From: Sediminimonas qiaohouensis DSM 21189
GTDB lineage: Bacteria > Pseudomonadota > Alphaproteobacteria > Rhodobacterales > Rhodobacteraceae
Length of the DNA stretch: 64,000 nucleotides
Direction of reading: 5' to 3'
Assembly: GCF_000423645.1 (NCBI RefSeq)
Contig: NZ_AUIJ01000005.1
Coordinates: forward strand, 112,363-176,362
In this document: positions 9,022 through 16,919 of the stretch, piece by piece
How positions within the stretch are numbered: the first letter of the stretch is position 1
Layout of the letters: each line of letters starts with the position of its first letter
Translations under genes and position numbers: made by a program
Notes under the pieces: model-generated
Told to the model about the DNA's origin: nothing
Databases searched by the model: none
Seen by the model: only the letters and a program-made list of their open reading frames with translations

Positions 9022-9035
9022 CCCTATATTTAGGG
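9022..9035. promoter_or_regulatory. Palindrome upstream of the HTH/Cas2-fold pair
   Basis: CCCTATATTTAGGG has perfect 5-bp arms around a 4-bp AT-only centre. It lies about 55 bp upstream of the HTH gene start, a plausible operator position. Two further stems lie in the same 183-bp gap: 9072-9091 (7-bp stem) and 9101-9126 (6-bp stem). Confidence 0.4.
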
Positions 9036-9149
9036 TGTTCGCGACGACTGCTCGCAGGTCGTTTTCGATGGTCCAGAGCTGTAACTCTGGATCGCTAAGT
9101 GCGCCCCCACCTTTCGATGAGGGCGCTATGGTAATGGTTCAGGCTATTA

Positions 9150-9665
9150 TCATGTACCACCCCCCGGCCAGGCTTTAAGGCCATGTGCTTCGGGATCAGG
9201 GTTTACGGAATCGGCCTCTGACGTGTTGCTGTCAGGCTTGTCGTCAGAGGCCGAAATTTCTTTCAGAATCCATCCTTTCCGGCCATTTGCCTGGATGTCC
9301 GGTGATTTCGACAGGGTGGAACTGACAACATTCTGAGGAACGGCCCCACGAACTTCGATTCCCCTGTCTTTAAGCATGTTCATGATTTCCCGCGTCGGTG
9401 TCGGATCGGTTCTTCCTGCCAAATAATCACGAACTGCTGTCAGTATTTCGTTGCTAGCGCCGGTTGAAGGCGACCGCCTTTCGCATCCGGTGCCACCAAA
9501 AAATTTCTGGCTAGCTACCACACGTTCACGATGGCCAACGGATGCACCCGCGTATAATTTCCTTAACCGACGCAGTTCGGAAAGTTTCACGTATGCTGGA
9601 TGCTGCGATAGCTGCCGCTCCAACTCCGCGATTTCCGTGTCCAGTGCCGCAACGAAATTTGACAT
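9150..9665 (-). CDS. IS cargo protein, coiled coil plus winged-helix-like domain (second type)
   Basis: A 171-residue protein of unknown function if read from ATG 9665 (MSNFVAALDTEIAELERQL); a GTG at 9707 would add 14 residues. Residues 5-40 are a coiled coil ending in a basic patch (SELRRLRKLY). After a Ser/Gly linker comes a winged-helix-like domain (NEILTAVRDYLAGRTDPTPTREIMNMLKDRGIEV, then a wing ending NGRKGWILKE), reminiscent of restriction-linked HARE-type or small MarR-like folds. The tail is Asp/Ser-rich. The architecture parallels 7998-8468 although the sequences are not obviously alike. A bulged dyad at 9711-9740 lies just upstream. Confidence 0.68.
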   Translation of the reverse strand: MSNFVAALDTEIAELERQLSQHPAYVKLSELRRLRKLYAGASVGHRERVVASQKFFGGTGCERRSPSTGASNEILTAVRDYLAGRTDPTPTREIMNMLKDRGIEVRGAVPQNVVSSTLSKSPDIQANGRKGWILKEISASDDKPDSNTSEADSVNPDPEAHGLKAWPGGGT

Positions 9666-9710
9666 GGCGATTCGCCCCAATCCAACCTGTTTCTGCGAAC
9701 GTGTCACGTT

Positions 9711-9740
9711 TTACGGACGATTTCAATGAAATCTCCGTAA
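9711..9740. promoter_or_regulatory. Bulged dyad upstream of the 9150-9665 cargo gene
   Basis: The arms TTACGGA-GATTTC and GAAATC-TCCGTAA are complementary apart from one extra base in the left arm. The dyad lies 45-75 bp upstream of ATG 9665, between that gene and the transposase end, consistent with an operator. Confidence 0.4.
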
Positions 9741-9782
9741 GTGTATGTTCTTGTCGTGTTCGCGATTGAATGGTGGAGGCGA

Positions 9783-10623
9783 TTACGCGCTGCGCTGCCA
9801 ATATCCACACCAGCGGTCCGACTGATGTGCAGTCATGGCCGCAGCCACAGTCATGGCGAACTGTGTGCCGTTGGCGACACGGCGAGTATCCTCACGCCAC
9901 GCCATTTCCGCAGCATAGGCATCAAGGTATTTCCCGGCGATGTGATGGTGAATGCCGATCATGGCTTGCCTCGTCAGCATGAACGGTCGTGCCACGCTGG
10001 ACGTTGGCGGCGACCAGAGCTACGCCCTCGGCCTCGTTCTGGCCGACATGCGTGATCGTTGATCCGTCACGCTGGCGAACGGCAATGACAACCTGACGCT
10101 TGCCGGACTGGTGAGCCTTGCGGCGACGGTCCTTACGATCCTGAATCTCGTTCGCAGGCTTCACGTATCCACCGAAATACGCGCCATCAACTTCCACGTC
10201 GCCGGACAGCGCGCCGTGATCCCGCGCGACACTTATCGCTTCGCGGACCTTGTGTAGCAGGACAAAGGCGGTCTTGTAGTCGATGGAGAGATCACGGGAC
10301 AGCTGGAGGGCGCTGTAGCCCTTCGCACCGTTTATGAAGACCGCGATAGCCGCGAGAATGTCGCGCACCGCCAGCTTGCGGCTGTGGAAGATGGTGCCGC
10401 TGGTGACGCTGAACTGCTTGGCACAGGCTTTGCACTTCCAGACCGGGCGGGTTTTGATGTTGTAGTGCTCTACGCCACCGCATTCAGGGCAAACCGGATC
10501 GCCGTCAGTATCGGCCCAACGGATCGCCTGGAACGCCTTGCGCGCCTGATCGTCAGACATGCGCATGATCTTGACCAGCGAGAGGGTCTTGGCGGCGGGG
10601 GAGAGAAGGAAGTGCTGTGCCAT
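9783..10623 (-). pseudogene. IS1595-family transposase with internal deletion and frameshift
   Basis: The N-terminal part (from 10623, MAQHFLLSPAAKTLSL) has the IS1595 zinc ribbon (CPECGG, then WKCKACAKQF), the conserved GTIFHSRKLAVRDILAA and the ISXO2-type catalytic core with VEVDGAYFGGYVKP and VHADEAS. Family members should then continue for about 40 residues through a stretch ending in an Asn-Gln-Ala-Glu-Ser-Phe-Phe-type motif that holds the last catalytic acidic residue. That stretch is absent. The sequence jumps, in another frame, to MIGIHHHIAGKYLDAYAAEMAWRED and the usual C-terminal GYWQRSA (9783-9995). The enzyme is therefore expected to be inactive. Confidence 0.9.
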
Positions 10624-10628
10624 ATCAT

Positions 10629-10674
10629 ATCCGATGATGTTCTACACCATATGTAAGTGTAGAAATCACCGGAT
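10629..10674. promoter_or_regulatory. Dyad operator between transposase and DUF6471 gene
   Basis: Perfect 8-bp arms TTCTACAC (10640-10647) and GTGTAGAA (10657-10664) are extended outward to ATCCG/CCGGAT with a few mismatches. The dyad occupies the divergent promoter region of the transposase and the DUF6471 gene, so one repressor could control both. Confidence 0.5.
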
Positions 10675-10722
10675 ACAAGGGCTATATCATTAAATGTGAT
10701 GTTTTTATAAGGAGGCGCAGCC

Positions 10723-10962
10723 ATGCCGAAAGATCTAGCGGTCGTTGAGGATTACGAGACCAAGGCCAAGAACATCCTGAAGGCCGAGCTAAAGCGCAGA
10801 GGCGTTACCTACGGCCAGCTAGCGGATCGCTTGACTGCTCTCGGGACGCCCGAGACGGAGCGCAACATAGCAAACAAGATAAGCCGTGGTAGCTTCACCG
10901 CTGCGTTCTTCATGATGTGCATGGATGCGATAGGGGCACACAGCGTCAACCTTGAGACATAA
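10723..10962 (+). CDS. DUF6471 domain-containing protein
   Basis: A 79-residue protein of the DUF6471 family, recognisable from LKAELKRRGVTYGQLADRL, the ETERNIANKISRG turn and the FMMCMDAIGA end. The fold resembles a small HTH, so DNA binding is likely but unproven. It has a near-perfect TAAGGAGG ribosome site (10708-10715), suggesting good expression. It is divergent from the transposase and shares with it the dyad at 10629-10674, which makes it the best candidate for an element-encoded regulator. The NYN nuclease follows 75 bp downstream on the same strand. Confidence 0.8.
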   Translation: MPKDLAVVEDYETKAKNILKAELKRRGVTYGQLADRLTALGTPETERNIANKISRGSFTAAFFMMCMDAIGAHSVNLET

Positions 10963-10982
10963 CTCCGGCTGATGTAGAAACG

Positions 10983-11007
10983 AAAAACCCCCGGCCGGAG
11001 CCGAGGG
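10983..11007 (-). terminator. Rho-independent terminator (minus strand)
   Basis: On the minus strand an 8-bp stem (one G-U pair, 11007-11000 with 10995-10988) with a 4-nt loop is followed by five T. It would stop antisense transcripts approaching the DUF6471 gene. In the plus direction the same stem lacks a T run. Confidence 0.55.
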
Positions 11008-11037
11008 CGTGCTAGCGGCGTACCGCGTCGCGTTGAT

Positions 11038-11736
11038 GTGCAATATATAGCGAATCAGTCCGCGAGAAGCAAGCTTTTGGATGAAAAAAATCGAGCCGGT
11101 TTATATATTGACGGCTTTAATCTCTACCATGCCATAGACGATCTAGGGGAAGGCTTTCTTAAGTGGGCTGACTACTGGAAGCTTGGCGAAATAATCATTC
11201 CAAGCCGATCAGAACGGCTTGTTACAGTGTGTTACTGCACAGCGTACTATCCTGATGCACGAAAGAAATGGCGACATCAGCAGTTCGTTGGCGCTTTAGA
11301 GTGTAAAGGTGTGGACGTGGTACGGGGACACTACGTGCGTGAGGACATGGAGTGTCGGGCTTGCGATACTACTTGGAAAAAACCCACTGAGAAGGCTGGA
11401 GACATCAATGTCGCAATCCACCTACTCAGAGACGCCTTCGCGGACGATATTGACCACGCCTATTTGATCTCTCAGGATTCGGATCAGTCCGCTACCGCTA
11501 GAATGTTTGCACAGCAGTTTCCGGAGAAAAAGCTTACAACGGTTGCTCCGCCAGGCCGAAACTTCTCCGTTCACATCGAAAATTACGCTCACGGCAGGGT
11601 CAAATTGACGAGGGACCATATTGAGCGCTGTGTAATGCCAGAAATAGTGTTTAAGCCCGGCGTCGCAAATGTGCGCCGCCCTAGAGAGTATGCGCCACCT
11701 GATGGCTGGGTTCATCCAGATAGACGCAATAGGTGA
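11038..11736 (+). CDS. NYN (PIN-like) domain ribonuclease-type protein
   Basis: A 232-residue NYN-domain protein. The first strand reads AGLYIDGFNLYH, with the conserved Asp and Asn. The central EKAGDINVAIHLLRDAF and HAYLISQDSDQSATARMF supply the other acidic residues expected of a PIN-like metal-dependent nuclease. A CRACDTTWKK insert adds a possible partial zinc site. The tail (after about 200) is basic and Pro-rich. The start is uncertain: ATG 11038 has no clear ribosome site, and TTG 11077 behind GAGAAG would remove 13 residues. It is the last gene before the right end of the element and is distinctly less GC-rich than the host genes. RNA targets are unknown. Confidence 0.82.
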   Translation: MQYIANQSARSKLLDEKNRAGLYIDGFNLYHAIDDLGEGFLKWADYWKLGEIIIPSRSERLVTVCYCTAYYPDARKKWRHQQFVGALECKGVDVVRGHYVREDMECRACDTTWKKPTEKAGDINVAIHLLRDAFADDIDHAYLISQDSDQSATARMFAQQFPEKKLTTVAPPGRNFSVHIENYAHGRVKLTRDHIERCVMPEIVFKPGVANVRRPREYAPPDGWVHPDRRNR

Positions 11737-11743
11737 CGTTCAT

Positions 11744-11776
11744 CATCACATCTGGTGAGTTTGCTCCATAATACCG
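11744..11776 (-). repeat. Right terminal inverted repeat of the IS1595-type element
   Basis: Reverse complement of the left end, matching 31 of 33 bases with the outer 24 identical. Confidence 0.95.
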
Positions 11777-11784
11777 GAGTTTTC
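11777..11784. repeat. Target-site duplication, right copy
   Basis: GAGTTTTC, identical to 7920-7927. The comM reading frame resumes through it. Confidence 0.95.
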
Positions 11785-12382
11785 GCGCACCGTTCTGGAA
11801 ACCTTGCGCCAACCGATCGAAACGGGCGAGGTGATGATCGCCCGCGCCAATGCGCATGTGAAATACCCATGCCGGTTCATGCTGGTGGCGGCCGCCAACC
11901 CCTGCAAATGCGGCTACCTCAGCGATCCGTCGCGCGCCTGCTCGCGCGCACCGGCCTGCGGCGAGGATTACATGGGCCGGATCAGCGGCCCGCTGATGGA
12001 TCGGTTCGACCTGCGCGTCGACGTGCCGCCCGTCGCCTTTACCGACCTTGACCTGCCCGCGTCGGGCGACACCTCGACGCAGGTCGCCGCCCGCGTGGCC
12101 AAGGCCCGCGCACGCCAGCACGACAGGTTCGCAGACCACCCCGACGCCCACCTGAACGCAGATGCCGAGGGCAGCACCCTCACCGAAATCGCCACCCCCG
12201 ATGCCGAAGGGCGCGCACTGCTATCTCGCGTGGCTGATCGGTTCGGCTTGTCGGCGCGCGGCTATCACCGGGTGTTGCGGGTCGCGCGCACCATCGCCGA
12301 TCTGGACGGGGATTACGGTGTGTCGCACGCCCATATCGCCGAAGCGGTCAGCTACCGCGTCGCGGGCGCGAACGACGTCTGA
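11777..12382 (+). pseudogene. comM: comM 3' fragment
   Basis: The C-terminal part of ComM resumes as EFSRTVLETLRQPIETGEV and contains the zinc-like Cys cluster of the family (NPCKCGYLSDPSRACSRAPACGEDY), the sensor region RISGPLMDRFDLRVDV and the C-terminal helical domain (LSARGYHRVLRVARTIADLDG). It has no start or ribosome site of its own. Together with 7011-7927 it makes a full-length protein of about 500 residues with no other lesion, so the insertion is the only visible defect. The end overlaps the convergent hydrolase gene by about 30 bp. Confidence 0.93.
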
Positions 12383-13272
12383 ATGAACGACGCCACAGCG
12401 CGCAACGCCGCGCGCGCCTCGGGTAGCCAGCCATCGAACACCTGCCAGACATGCGGCGCGTCCTCCCAAGTCTGGACCGTCACATCGCCGCCCTGCGCGC
12501 GTAACAGCGCTGCTATGCGCAGCGTATCATCGCGCAGGATCTCTGACTCGGACACTTGCAACAGCACCGGTGGCGGTCTGTCGAACACGGCAAACAGCGG
12601 CGAGGCACGCGGATCGTCCCGCGGCGCGTCGCCAAGGTAGAGACCCGCCAACTCGTCCAGCCGTTCGGCAGGCAGATAAGCGTCGCGCGCCGCGTTCTGC
12701 GTCATCGACGCGCCGGACCCGGTCAGATCGGTCCAGGGAGACATGGCAAACGCCCCTGCCGGGCGCAGGCCCTGCGCACAGCACCACGCCAACAGCGCCA
12801 GTGCCAGGCCGCCACCCGCGCTATCCCCGCCCAGCACGATGTCGCCGGGGCGGTACCCGGCCTTTAGCAGGTATCGAAACGCCGCCTTCGCGTCCTTGAA
12901 CGCGGCCGGAAACCGCGCCCCGGGCGCAAGGCGATATGCGGGCGCGCGCACCTCGACCCCCGATATCTTGGCCAGCCTCGCCAGCATCGGCGCATGCGTG
13001 GCCGGACTGCCCGCGATATAGCCGCCCCCATGAAAGTAAAGGATCACGCGCCGCGCCGCCGGCCTGCCCACCGAAATGCGGGTCATGGGCGGTGCACCGC
13101 CCGCTGCCGCACGGGGCAGGATCAGCGCATAACCGGGCTGCCGGAACACCAGCCGCGCGATCAGCCGCAAATGCCCGCGCGCCTTCGTCGGGGGGCTGGT
13201 GCTGCTCAGACGCGGCTTGACCACCGCGCGCAGCACTGCCGAAAACCACCGTATCCCAAGGCTGCCCGCCAC
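12352..13272 (-). CDS. Alpha/beta hydrolase, hormone-sensitive-lipase (type IV esterase) family
   Basis: A likely carboxylesterase of 306 residues. It has the HSL-family oxyanion motif HGGG (LYFHGGGYIAGSP), the nucleophile elbow GDSAGG, a later acidic region (SESEILRDDT) and the catalytic His in DAPHVWQVF. Short acyl or drug-like esters are the usual substrates of the family; nothing here tells which. I chose GTG 13272, five bases after the gshB stop, because the frame upstream overlaps gshB and is low in complexity. That makes gshB and this gene a tight pair. The 3' end overlaps comM in the convergent direction. Confidence 0.88.
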   Translation of the reverse strand: MAGSLGIRWFSAVLRAVVKPRLSSTSPPTKARGHLRLIARLVFRQPGYALILPRAAAGGAPPMTRISVGRPAARRVILYFHGGGYIAGSPATHAPMLARLAKISGVEVRAPAYRLAPGARFPAAFKDAKAAFRYLLKAGYRPGDIVLGGDSAGGGLALALLAWCCAQGLRPAGAFAMSPWTDLTGSGASMTQNAARDAYLPAERLDELAGLYLGDAPRDDPRASPLFAVFDRPPPVLLQVSESEILRDDTLRIAALLRAQGGDVTVQTWEDAPHVWQVFDGWLPEARAALRAVASFIQTSFAPATR

Positions 13273-13276
13273 GCGT

Positions 13277-14215
13277 TCAGCCCCCGCGCCGCGCCTCGAT
13301 CGCCTCCCAGATCCGGCCCGCGACGTTGACGCCGTCGAACCGCTCCAACTCCTGAATGCCGGTGGGCGAGGTGACATTGATCTCGGTCAGATAGTCGCCG
13401 ATCACATCGATCCCCACGAGTATCTGCCCCTTGTCCCTCAGCAGCGGCCCGATCCGCGCGCAAATCTCCAGGTCGCGCGCGCTCATCTCTATCTTCTCGG
13501 GGCGCCCGCCCACATGCATGTTCGACCGCGTCTCGCCGGCCGCCGGCACCCGGTTGATCGCCCCCACCGGCTCACCGTCCACCAGGATCACCCGCTTGTC
13601 GCCATTGGACACGTCCGCAAGGAATTTCTGCGCAATCAAGGGCTCGCGCGAGAACCCGGTGAACAACTCGTGCAGCGATGACAGGTTCCTGTCGCTCTCG
13701 GTCAGGCGGAACACCCCGGCGCCGCCATTGCCATAAAGCGGCTTGAGGATGATATCGCCATGCGCCTCCTTGAACGCCCGGATCGTGGTCAAATCGCGCG
13801 CGATGGTCGTCGGCGGCGTCAGGTCGGGGAAATCCAGAACCATCAGCTTTTCGGGATAGTTCCGCACCCAGAACGGATCGTTCACCACAAGGGTCTCGGG
13901 GTGAATACGCTGCAGCAGATGGGTCGTCGTGATGTAGAACATGTCGAACGGCGGATCCTGGCGCAGCCACACGACATCGAACTCGGACAGATCCACCTCG
14001 GCCTCGGCGCCAAGGCTGAAATGATCCCCCTCGACCCGCCGCACCGTCAGCGGCCAACCCCGCGCGGTGATCCGCCCTTCCTGAAAGGCCAGCATGTCCG
14101 GGGTGTAGTAAAACAACTCGTGGCCCCGCCGCTGCGCCTCTTCGGCAATCCGAAAGGTGGTGTCGGCGTTGATATCTATCGGACCGATCGGATCCATCTG
14201 AAATGCGATTTTCAT
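13277..14215 (-). CDS. gshB: Glutathione synthetase
   Basis: ATP-grasp ligase that adds glycine to gamma-glutamylcysteine, the second step of glutathione synthesis. The 312-residue product starts [20 protein letters not shown], as in proteobacterial GshB. It has the ATP-grasp parts [41 protein letters not shown] and the metal-binding [16 protein letters not shown] 14215 is preceded by AAGGGGG; a further ATG at 14233 is less likely. The gene runs toward the hydrolase and from yraN, probably in one operon. Confidence 0.96.
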   Translation of the reverse strand: MKIAFQMDPIGPIDINADTTFRIAEEAQRRGHELFYYTPDMLAFQEGRITARGWPLTVRRVEGDHFSLGAEAEVDLSEFDVVWLRQDPPFDMFYITTTHLLQRIHPETLVVNDPFWVRNYPEKLMVLDFPDLTPPTTIARDLTTIRAFKEAHGDIILKPLYGNGGAGVFRLTESDRNLSSLHELFTGFSREPLIAQKFLADVSNGDKRVILVDGEPVGAINRVPAAGETRSNMHVGGRPEKIEMSARDLEICARIGPLLRDKGQILVGIDVIGDYLTEINVTSPTGIQELERFDGVNVAGRIWEAIEARRGG

Positions 14216-14272
14216 GTCGCGCCCCCTTGCCATGTCGCCCCTTCAATGGCGCAACCCTCGGCAAGAGGCAAA

Positions 14273-14686
14273 TCAGAAATCAACGAAGGCGTTTTCCACG
14301 ATCCGTATCTCGCCGCGCCCGTTGACCAGGGCCGCATCGAACCGCATGTCGGTCAATTCCCCGTCAGCCTCACGATCGGCATAGACGCTTGCCGCCGTTC
14401 TGATGCGCCGCATCTGCGCCGCGCCAAGGCTTCTGGCGGCCGTGTCGAAATCGCGGGCCGCCTTGACCTCGACGAAGATCAGGCGATCACCCGCCCGCAT
14501 AACAAGGTCGATCTCACCACCCCCGCCGCGCCAGCGCCGCGCCGCAACGCGCATCCCGCTTGATTGGTAGGCCTCCATCACGCGCTCTTCCGCTGCGCAT
14601 CCCGAAAGGTAGGCGCGCCGGCCTCTTTCCCTGCGCCGCGCAATCGGCGCCGCTACTGCGGTGCCCGGATCGAAATGAACCGACAT
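14273..14686 (-). CDS. YraN family (UPF0102) endonuclease-like protein
   Basis: A 137-residue protein with the restriction-endonuclease-like core of YraN: GGGEIDLVMRAGDRLIFVEVKAA contains the acidic residue and E-x-K expected of the active site. YraN proteins usually sit beside rsmI, as here, and have been linked to DNA processing, but no firm cellular role is established. The Arg-rich N terminus and the Glu-Glu-Arg helix precede the core. It is 69 bp downstream of rsmI and 57 bp upstream of gshB on the same strand. Confidence 0.9.
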   Translation of the reverse strand: MSVHFDPGTAVAAPIARRRERGRRAYLSGCAAEERVMEAYQSSGMRVAARRWRGGGGEIDLVMRAGDRLIFVEVKAARDFDTAARSLGAAQMRRIRTAASVYADREADGELTDMRFDAALVNGRGEIRIVENAFVDF

Positions 14687-14754
14687 GTTTCAACCTCCTT
14701 CAGACGCGGCAGGCGTTGCCCGCAGCTCTTGCATTGCCAAATCGCCCGCGCCGA

Positions 14755-15618
14755 TCACTCCCCGCGCCCGATCTTTAGCGCGGCCTTGTAAACCGTACGG
14801 CGCGGCAGGCCTGTCTGCCCGGTCACCGCATCCACCGCATCACGCAATGAGTGTGACTCAAGTGCCGCCTCAAGCAAGTGGTTTAAATCATCTTCCTTAA
14901 TGATTGGCGAATGCCCGCGATCCACCAGCACGACGATCTCGCCTTTCACCGTGGTCTCATTGAAATGCGCGGCCAGCTCCGACAGGGTTCCGGGGATCAC
15001 CTCTTCGAATCTCTTGGTCAATTCGCGGCACACAGAAGCCTTTCGCCCCTCCCCAAGAACCGCGGCCGCGTCGCGCAGCATCGCCGCCAGCCGCTTGGGC
15101 GATTCGTAGAACACCAGCGTCGCAGGCACCTCGGACAGCTCGGCAAGGGCGGATTTCCGCTGCCCCGTGGCATTGGGCAGAAAGCCGGCAAACAGGAACC
15201 GATCGGTCGGCAATGCCCCCACGGTCAGCGCTGCGATCACCGCCGATGGCCCCGGCGCCGTGGTCACCCGGTGCCCCGCCTCGCGTGCGTCGCGCGCCAG
15301 CGCGTAGCCCGGATCGGCCACCAGGGGCGAGCCCGCCTCGGAGGCATAGACAACCGATTTACCCGCCTCCAGTTCAGCCAACAGGCGCGGCCGCACCCGC
15401 GCGCCATTATGATCATGATACGCCAGCAGCGGCCGGTCCCCCAGCGCCACGCCGTGGATATCCATCAGCCGCCGCATCGCGCGGGTATCCTCGGCGGCGA
15501 TCACGTCGGCACTTGCCAGCAGGTCCAGCGCCCTGAGCGTGATGTCCCGCGCCGCGCCGATCGGCACCGCCACCAGGTACAGACCGGCCTCCGGTTTGTC
15601 ATCTCTCAGATTCAACAC
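14755..15618 (-). CDS. rsmI: 16S rRNA (cytidine(1402)-2'-O)-methyltransferase
   Basis: RsmI methylates the ribose of C1402 in the decoding centre of 16S rRNA using SAM. The 287-residue protein belongs to the tetrapyrrole-methylase fold: GLYLVAVPIGAARDITLRAL, AEDTRAMRRL, the SAM-binding SEAGSPLVADPG and PGPSAVIAAL are all present, with the C-terminal helical domain ending in LPRRTVYKAALKI. It is divergent from the lipoprotein gene at 15704, so the 85 bp between them must hold both promoters. Confidence 0.95.
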   Translation of the reverse strand: MLNLRDDKPEAGLYLVAVPIGAARDITLRALDLLASADVIAAEDTRAMRRLMDIHGVALGDRPLLAYHDHNGARVRPRLLAELEAGKSVVYASEAGSPLVADPGYALARDAREAGHRVTTAPGPSAVIAALTVGALPTDRFLFAGFLPNATGQRKSALAELSEVPATLVFYESPKRLAAMLRDAAAVLGEGRKASVCRELTKRFEEVIPGTLSELAAHFNETTVKGEIVVLVDRGHSPIIKEDDLNHLLEAALESHSLRDAVDAVTGQTGLPRRTVYKAALKIGRGE

Positions 15619-15703
15619 TGGACCCGCCTCGCATGGTGTTTATTATCGCTCCCGAAACCGGCGGCACCCAAGACCGTCTTACCCGAGGGAGCCCGAATAC
15701 CCC

Positions 15704-16885
15704 ATGTTTGCCGTTTTGTCTTTTGCCCGCAAGCCGATTGCCCGCATCATCGTGATCCTTTCGGCGCTTTGGCTGACCGCCTGTCAGCCGGTCGGCCTGT
15801 CGCCGGGCGCCGGGCCCCGCATCGACACCAGCGCCCCGGTTCCCGTGGCGCTCCTGGTGCCGCGGGGGTCGGGCAATAGCGGCGATGCGGTGCTGGCGCA
15901 GTCGTTGGAAAACGCCGCGCGACTGGCCATACAGGACTTGCAGGGCGTCCAGATCGATCTGCGTGTCTACGACACCGCCGCCGCGCCGCAACAGGCGCGC
16001 AGCGCCGCGGTTCGGGCCGTGGACGAGGGCGCGCGCATCATCCTTGGCCCGGTCTATGCCGAAACCGCCAACGCCGCCGCGGTCGCGGTGGCCCCGCGCG
16101 GGATCAACGTGTTGTCATTCTCCAACAACACCACCATCGCGGGCGGCAACCTGTTCGTACTGGGCCAGACGTTCCAGAACACCGCGAACCGGTTGGCCAG
16201 CTACGCCGCCGCGCAAGGCAAGTACAACGTGCTGGCGGTTCACTCCAACGACACCCCCGGCCGACTGGGCCGGCAGGCGATCGCCAGCGCCGTCGCACGC
16301 AACGGCATGACGATGGCGGGCTCGGTCTCGTACGAGATGTCGCAAGAGGGGGTCATCGATGCCGTCGCGCGCATCGTCGAGCGGGTGGATGAAACCAACG
16401 CCGATACCCTTTTCCTGACCGCCAACACCGCCGGCGCGCTTCCCCTGCTAAGCCAGTTGCTGCCCGAGGCGGGCCTGGCGCCGGGGCCGGACCTACAGTA
16501 TATCGGCCTGACGCGGTGGGATATTCCGGCACAAACGCTTGAACTGCCCGGCGTGCAGGGTGGCTGGTTCGCACTACCCGCTCCGGCGCTCAGCGCGCGC
16601 TTCCGCAGCCGCTATGAGGAGGCATATAGCGGCGCACCGCACCCGATCGGCGGGTTGGCCTATGATGGCGTCGCCGCGATCGGCGCACTGGTCCGCAGCG
16701 GTCAACGCGATGCACTGACCGCCGCATCGCTTACCCAAAGCGCCGGGTTCCAGGGCGTTGACGGCATCCTGCGCCTGCGCCGCGACGGAACCAACGAACG
16801 CGGCCTTGCGGTGGCCCGGATCACAGACAAGAAGGTGGACGTGATTGATCCCGCGCCCAGATCGTTCAACCGTGCCGGATTCTGA
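15704..16885 (+). CDS. Penicillin-binding protein activator (LpoA/LppC-like lipoprotein)
   Basis: A 393-residue periplasmic lipoprotein with a Leu/Ile/Val-binding-protein fold, related to the C-terminal half of LpoA, which in gammaproteobacteria activates PBP1a. The N terminus has a signal segment ending in the lipobox LTAC (Cys about 26), then VALLVPRGSGN and the periplasmic-binding core. ATG 15704 puts the lipobox in the right place. Whether it activates a penicillin-binding protein here is inference, since the tetratricopeptide half of LpoA is absent. It probably shares a transcript with glnD. Confidence 0.85.
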   Translation: MFAVLSFARKPIARIIVILSALWLTACQPVGLSPGAGPRIDTSAPVPVALLVPRGSGNSGDAVLAQSLENAARLAIQDLQGVQIDLRVYDTAAAPQQARSAAVRAVDEGARIILGPVYAETANAAAVAVAPRGINVLSFSNNTTIAGGNLFVLGQTFQNTANRLASYAAAQGKYNVLAVHSNDTPGRLGRQAIASAVARNGMTMAGSVSYEMSQEGVIDAVARIVERVDETNADTLFLTANTAGALPLLSQLLPEAGLAPGPDLQYIGLTRWDIPAQTLELPGVQGGWFALPAPALSARFRSRYEEAYSGAPHPIGGLAYDGVAAIGALVRSGQRDALTAASLTQSAGFQGVDGILRLRRDGTNERGLAVARITDKKVDVIDPAPRSFNRAGF

Positions 16886-16919
16886 TCAGGCACTGCAGCC
16901 CGGTACCGGCGCTGATCGG

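Larger units (their letters stand above)
7928..11776. mobile_element. IS1595-family element with cargo genes, inserted in comM
   Basis: A 3,849-bp insertion bounded by inverted terminal repeats and an exact 8-bp target duplication. The transposase (9783-10623, minus) belongs to the IS1595/ISXO2 type but is damaged. A simple IS of this family is around 1 kb. The remaining 3 kb carries six cargo genes on both strands, several behind their own dyad-symmetric operator candidates, and parts are visibly lower in G+C than the host genes. The family is known to include members with passenger genes. Orientation of the transposase is opposite to comM. Confidence 0.93.

Noticed and set aside
9015..9126. 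Possible tRNA-like structure around the stem with loop CTGTAA
   Set aside because: The stem-loop cannot be arranged as a 5-bp anticodon stem with 7-nt loop, and there is no T-arm or acceptor pairing.
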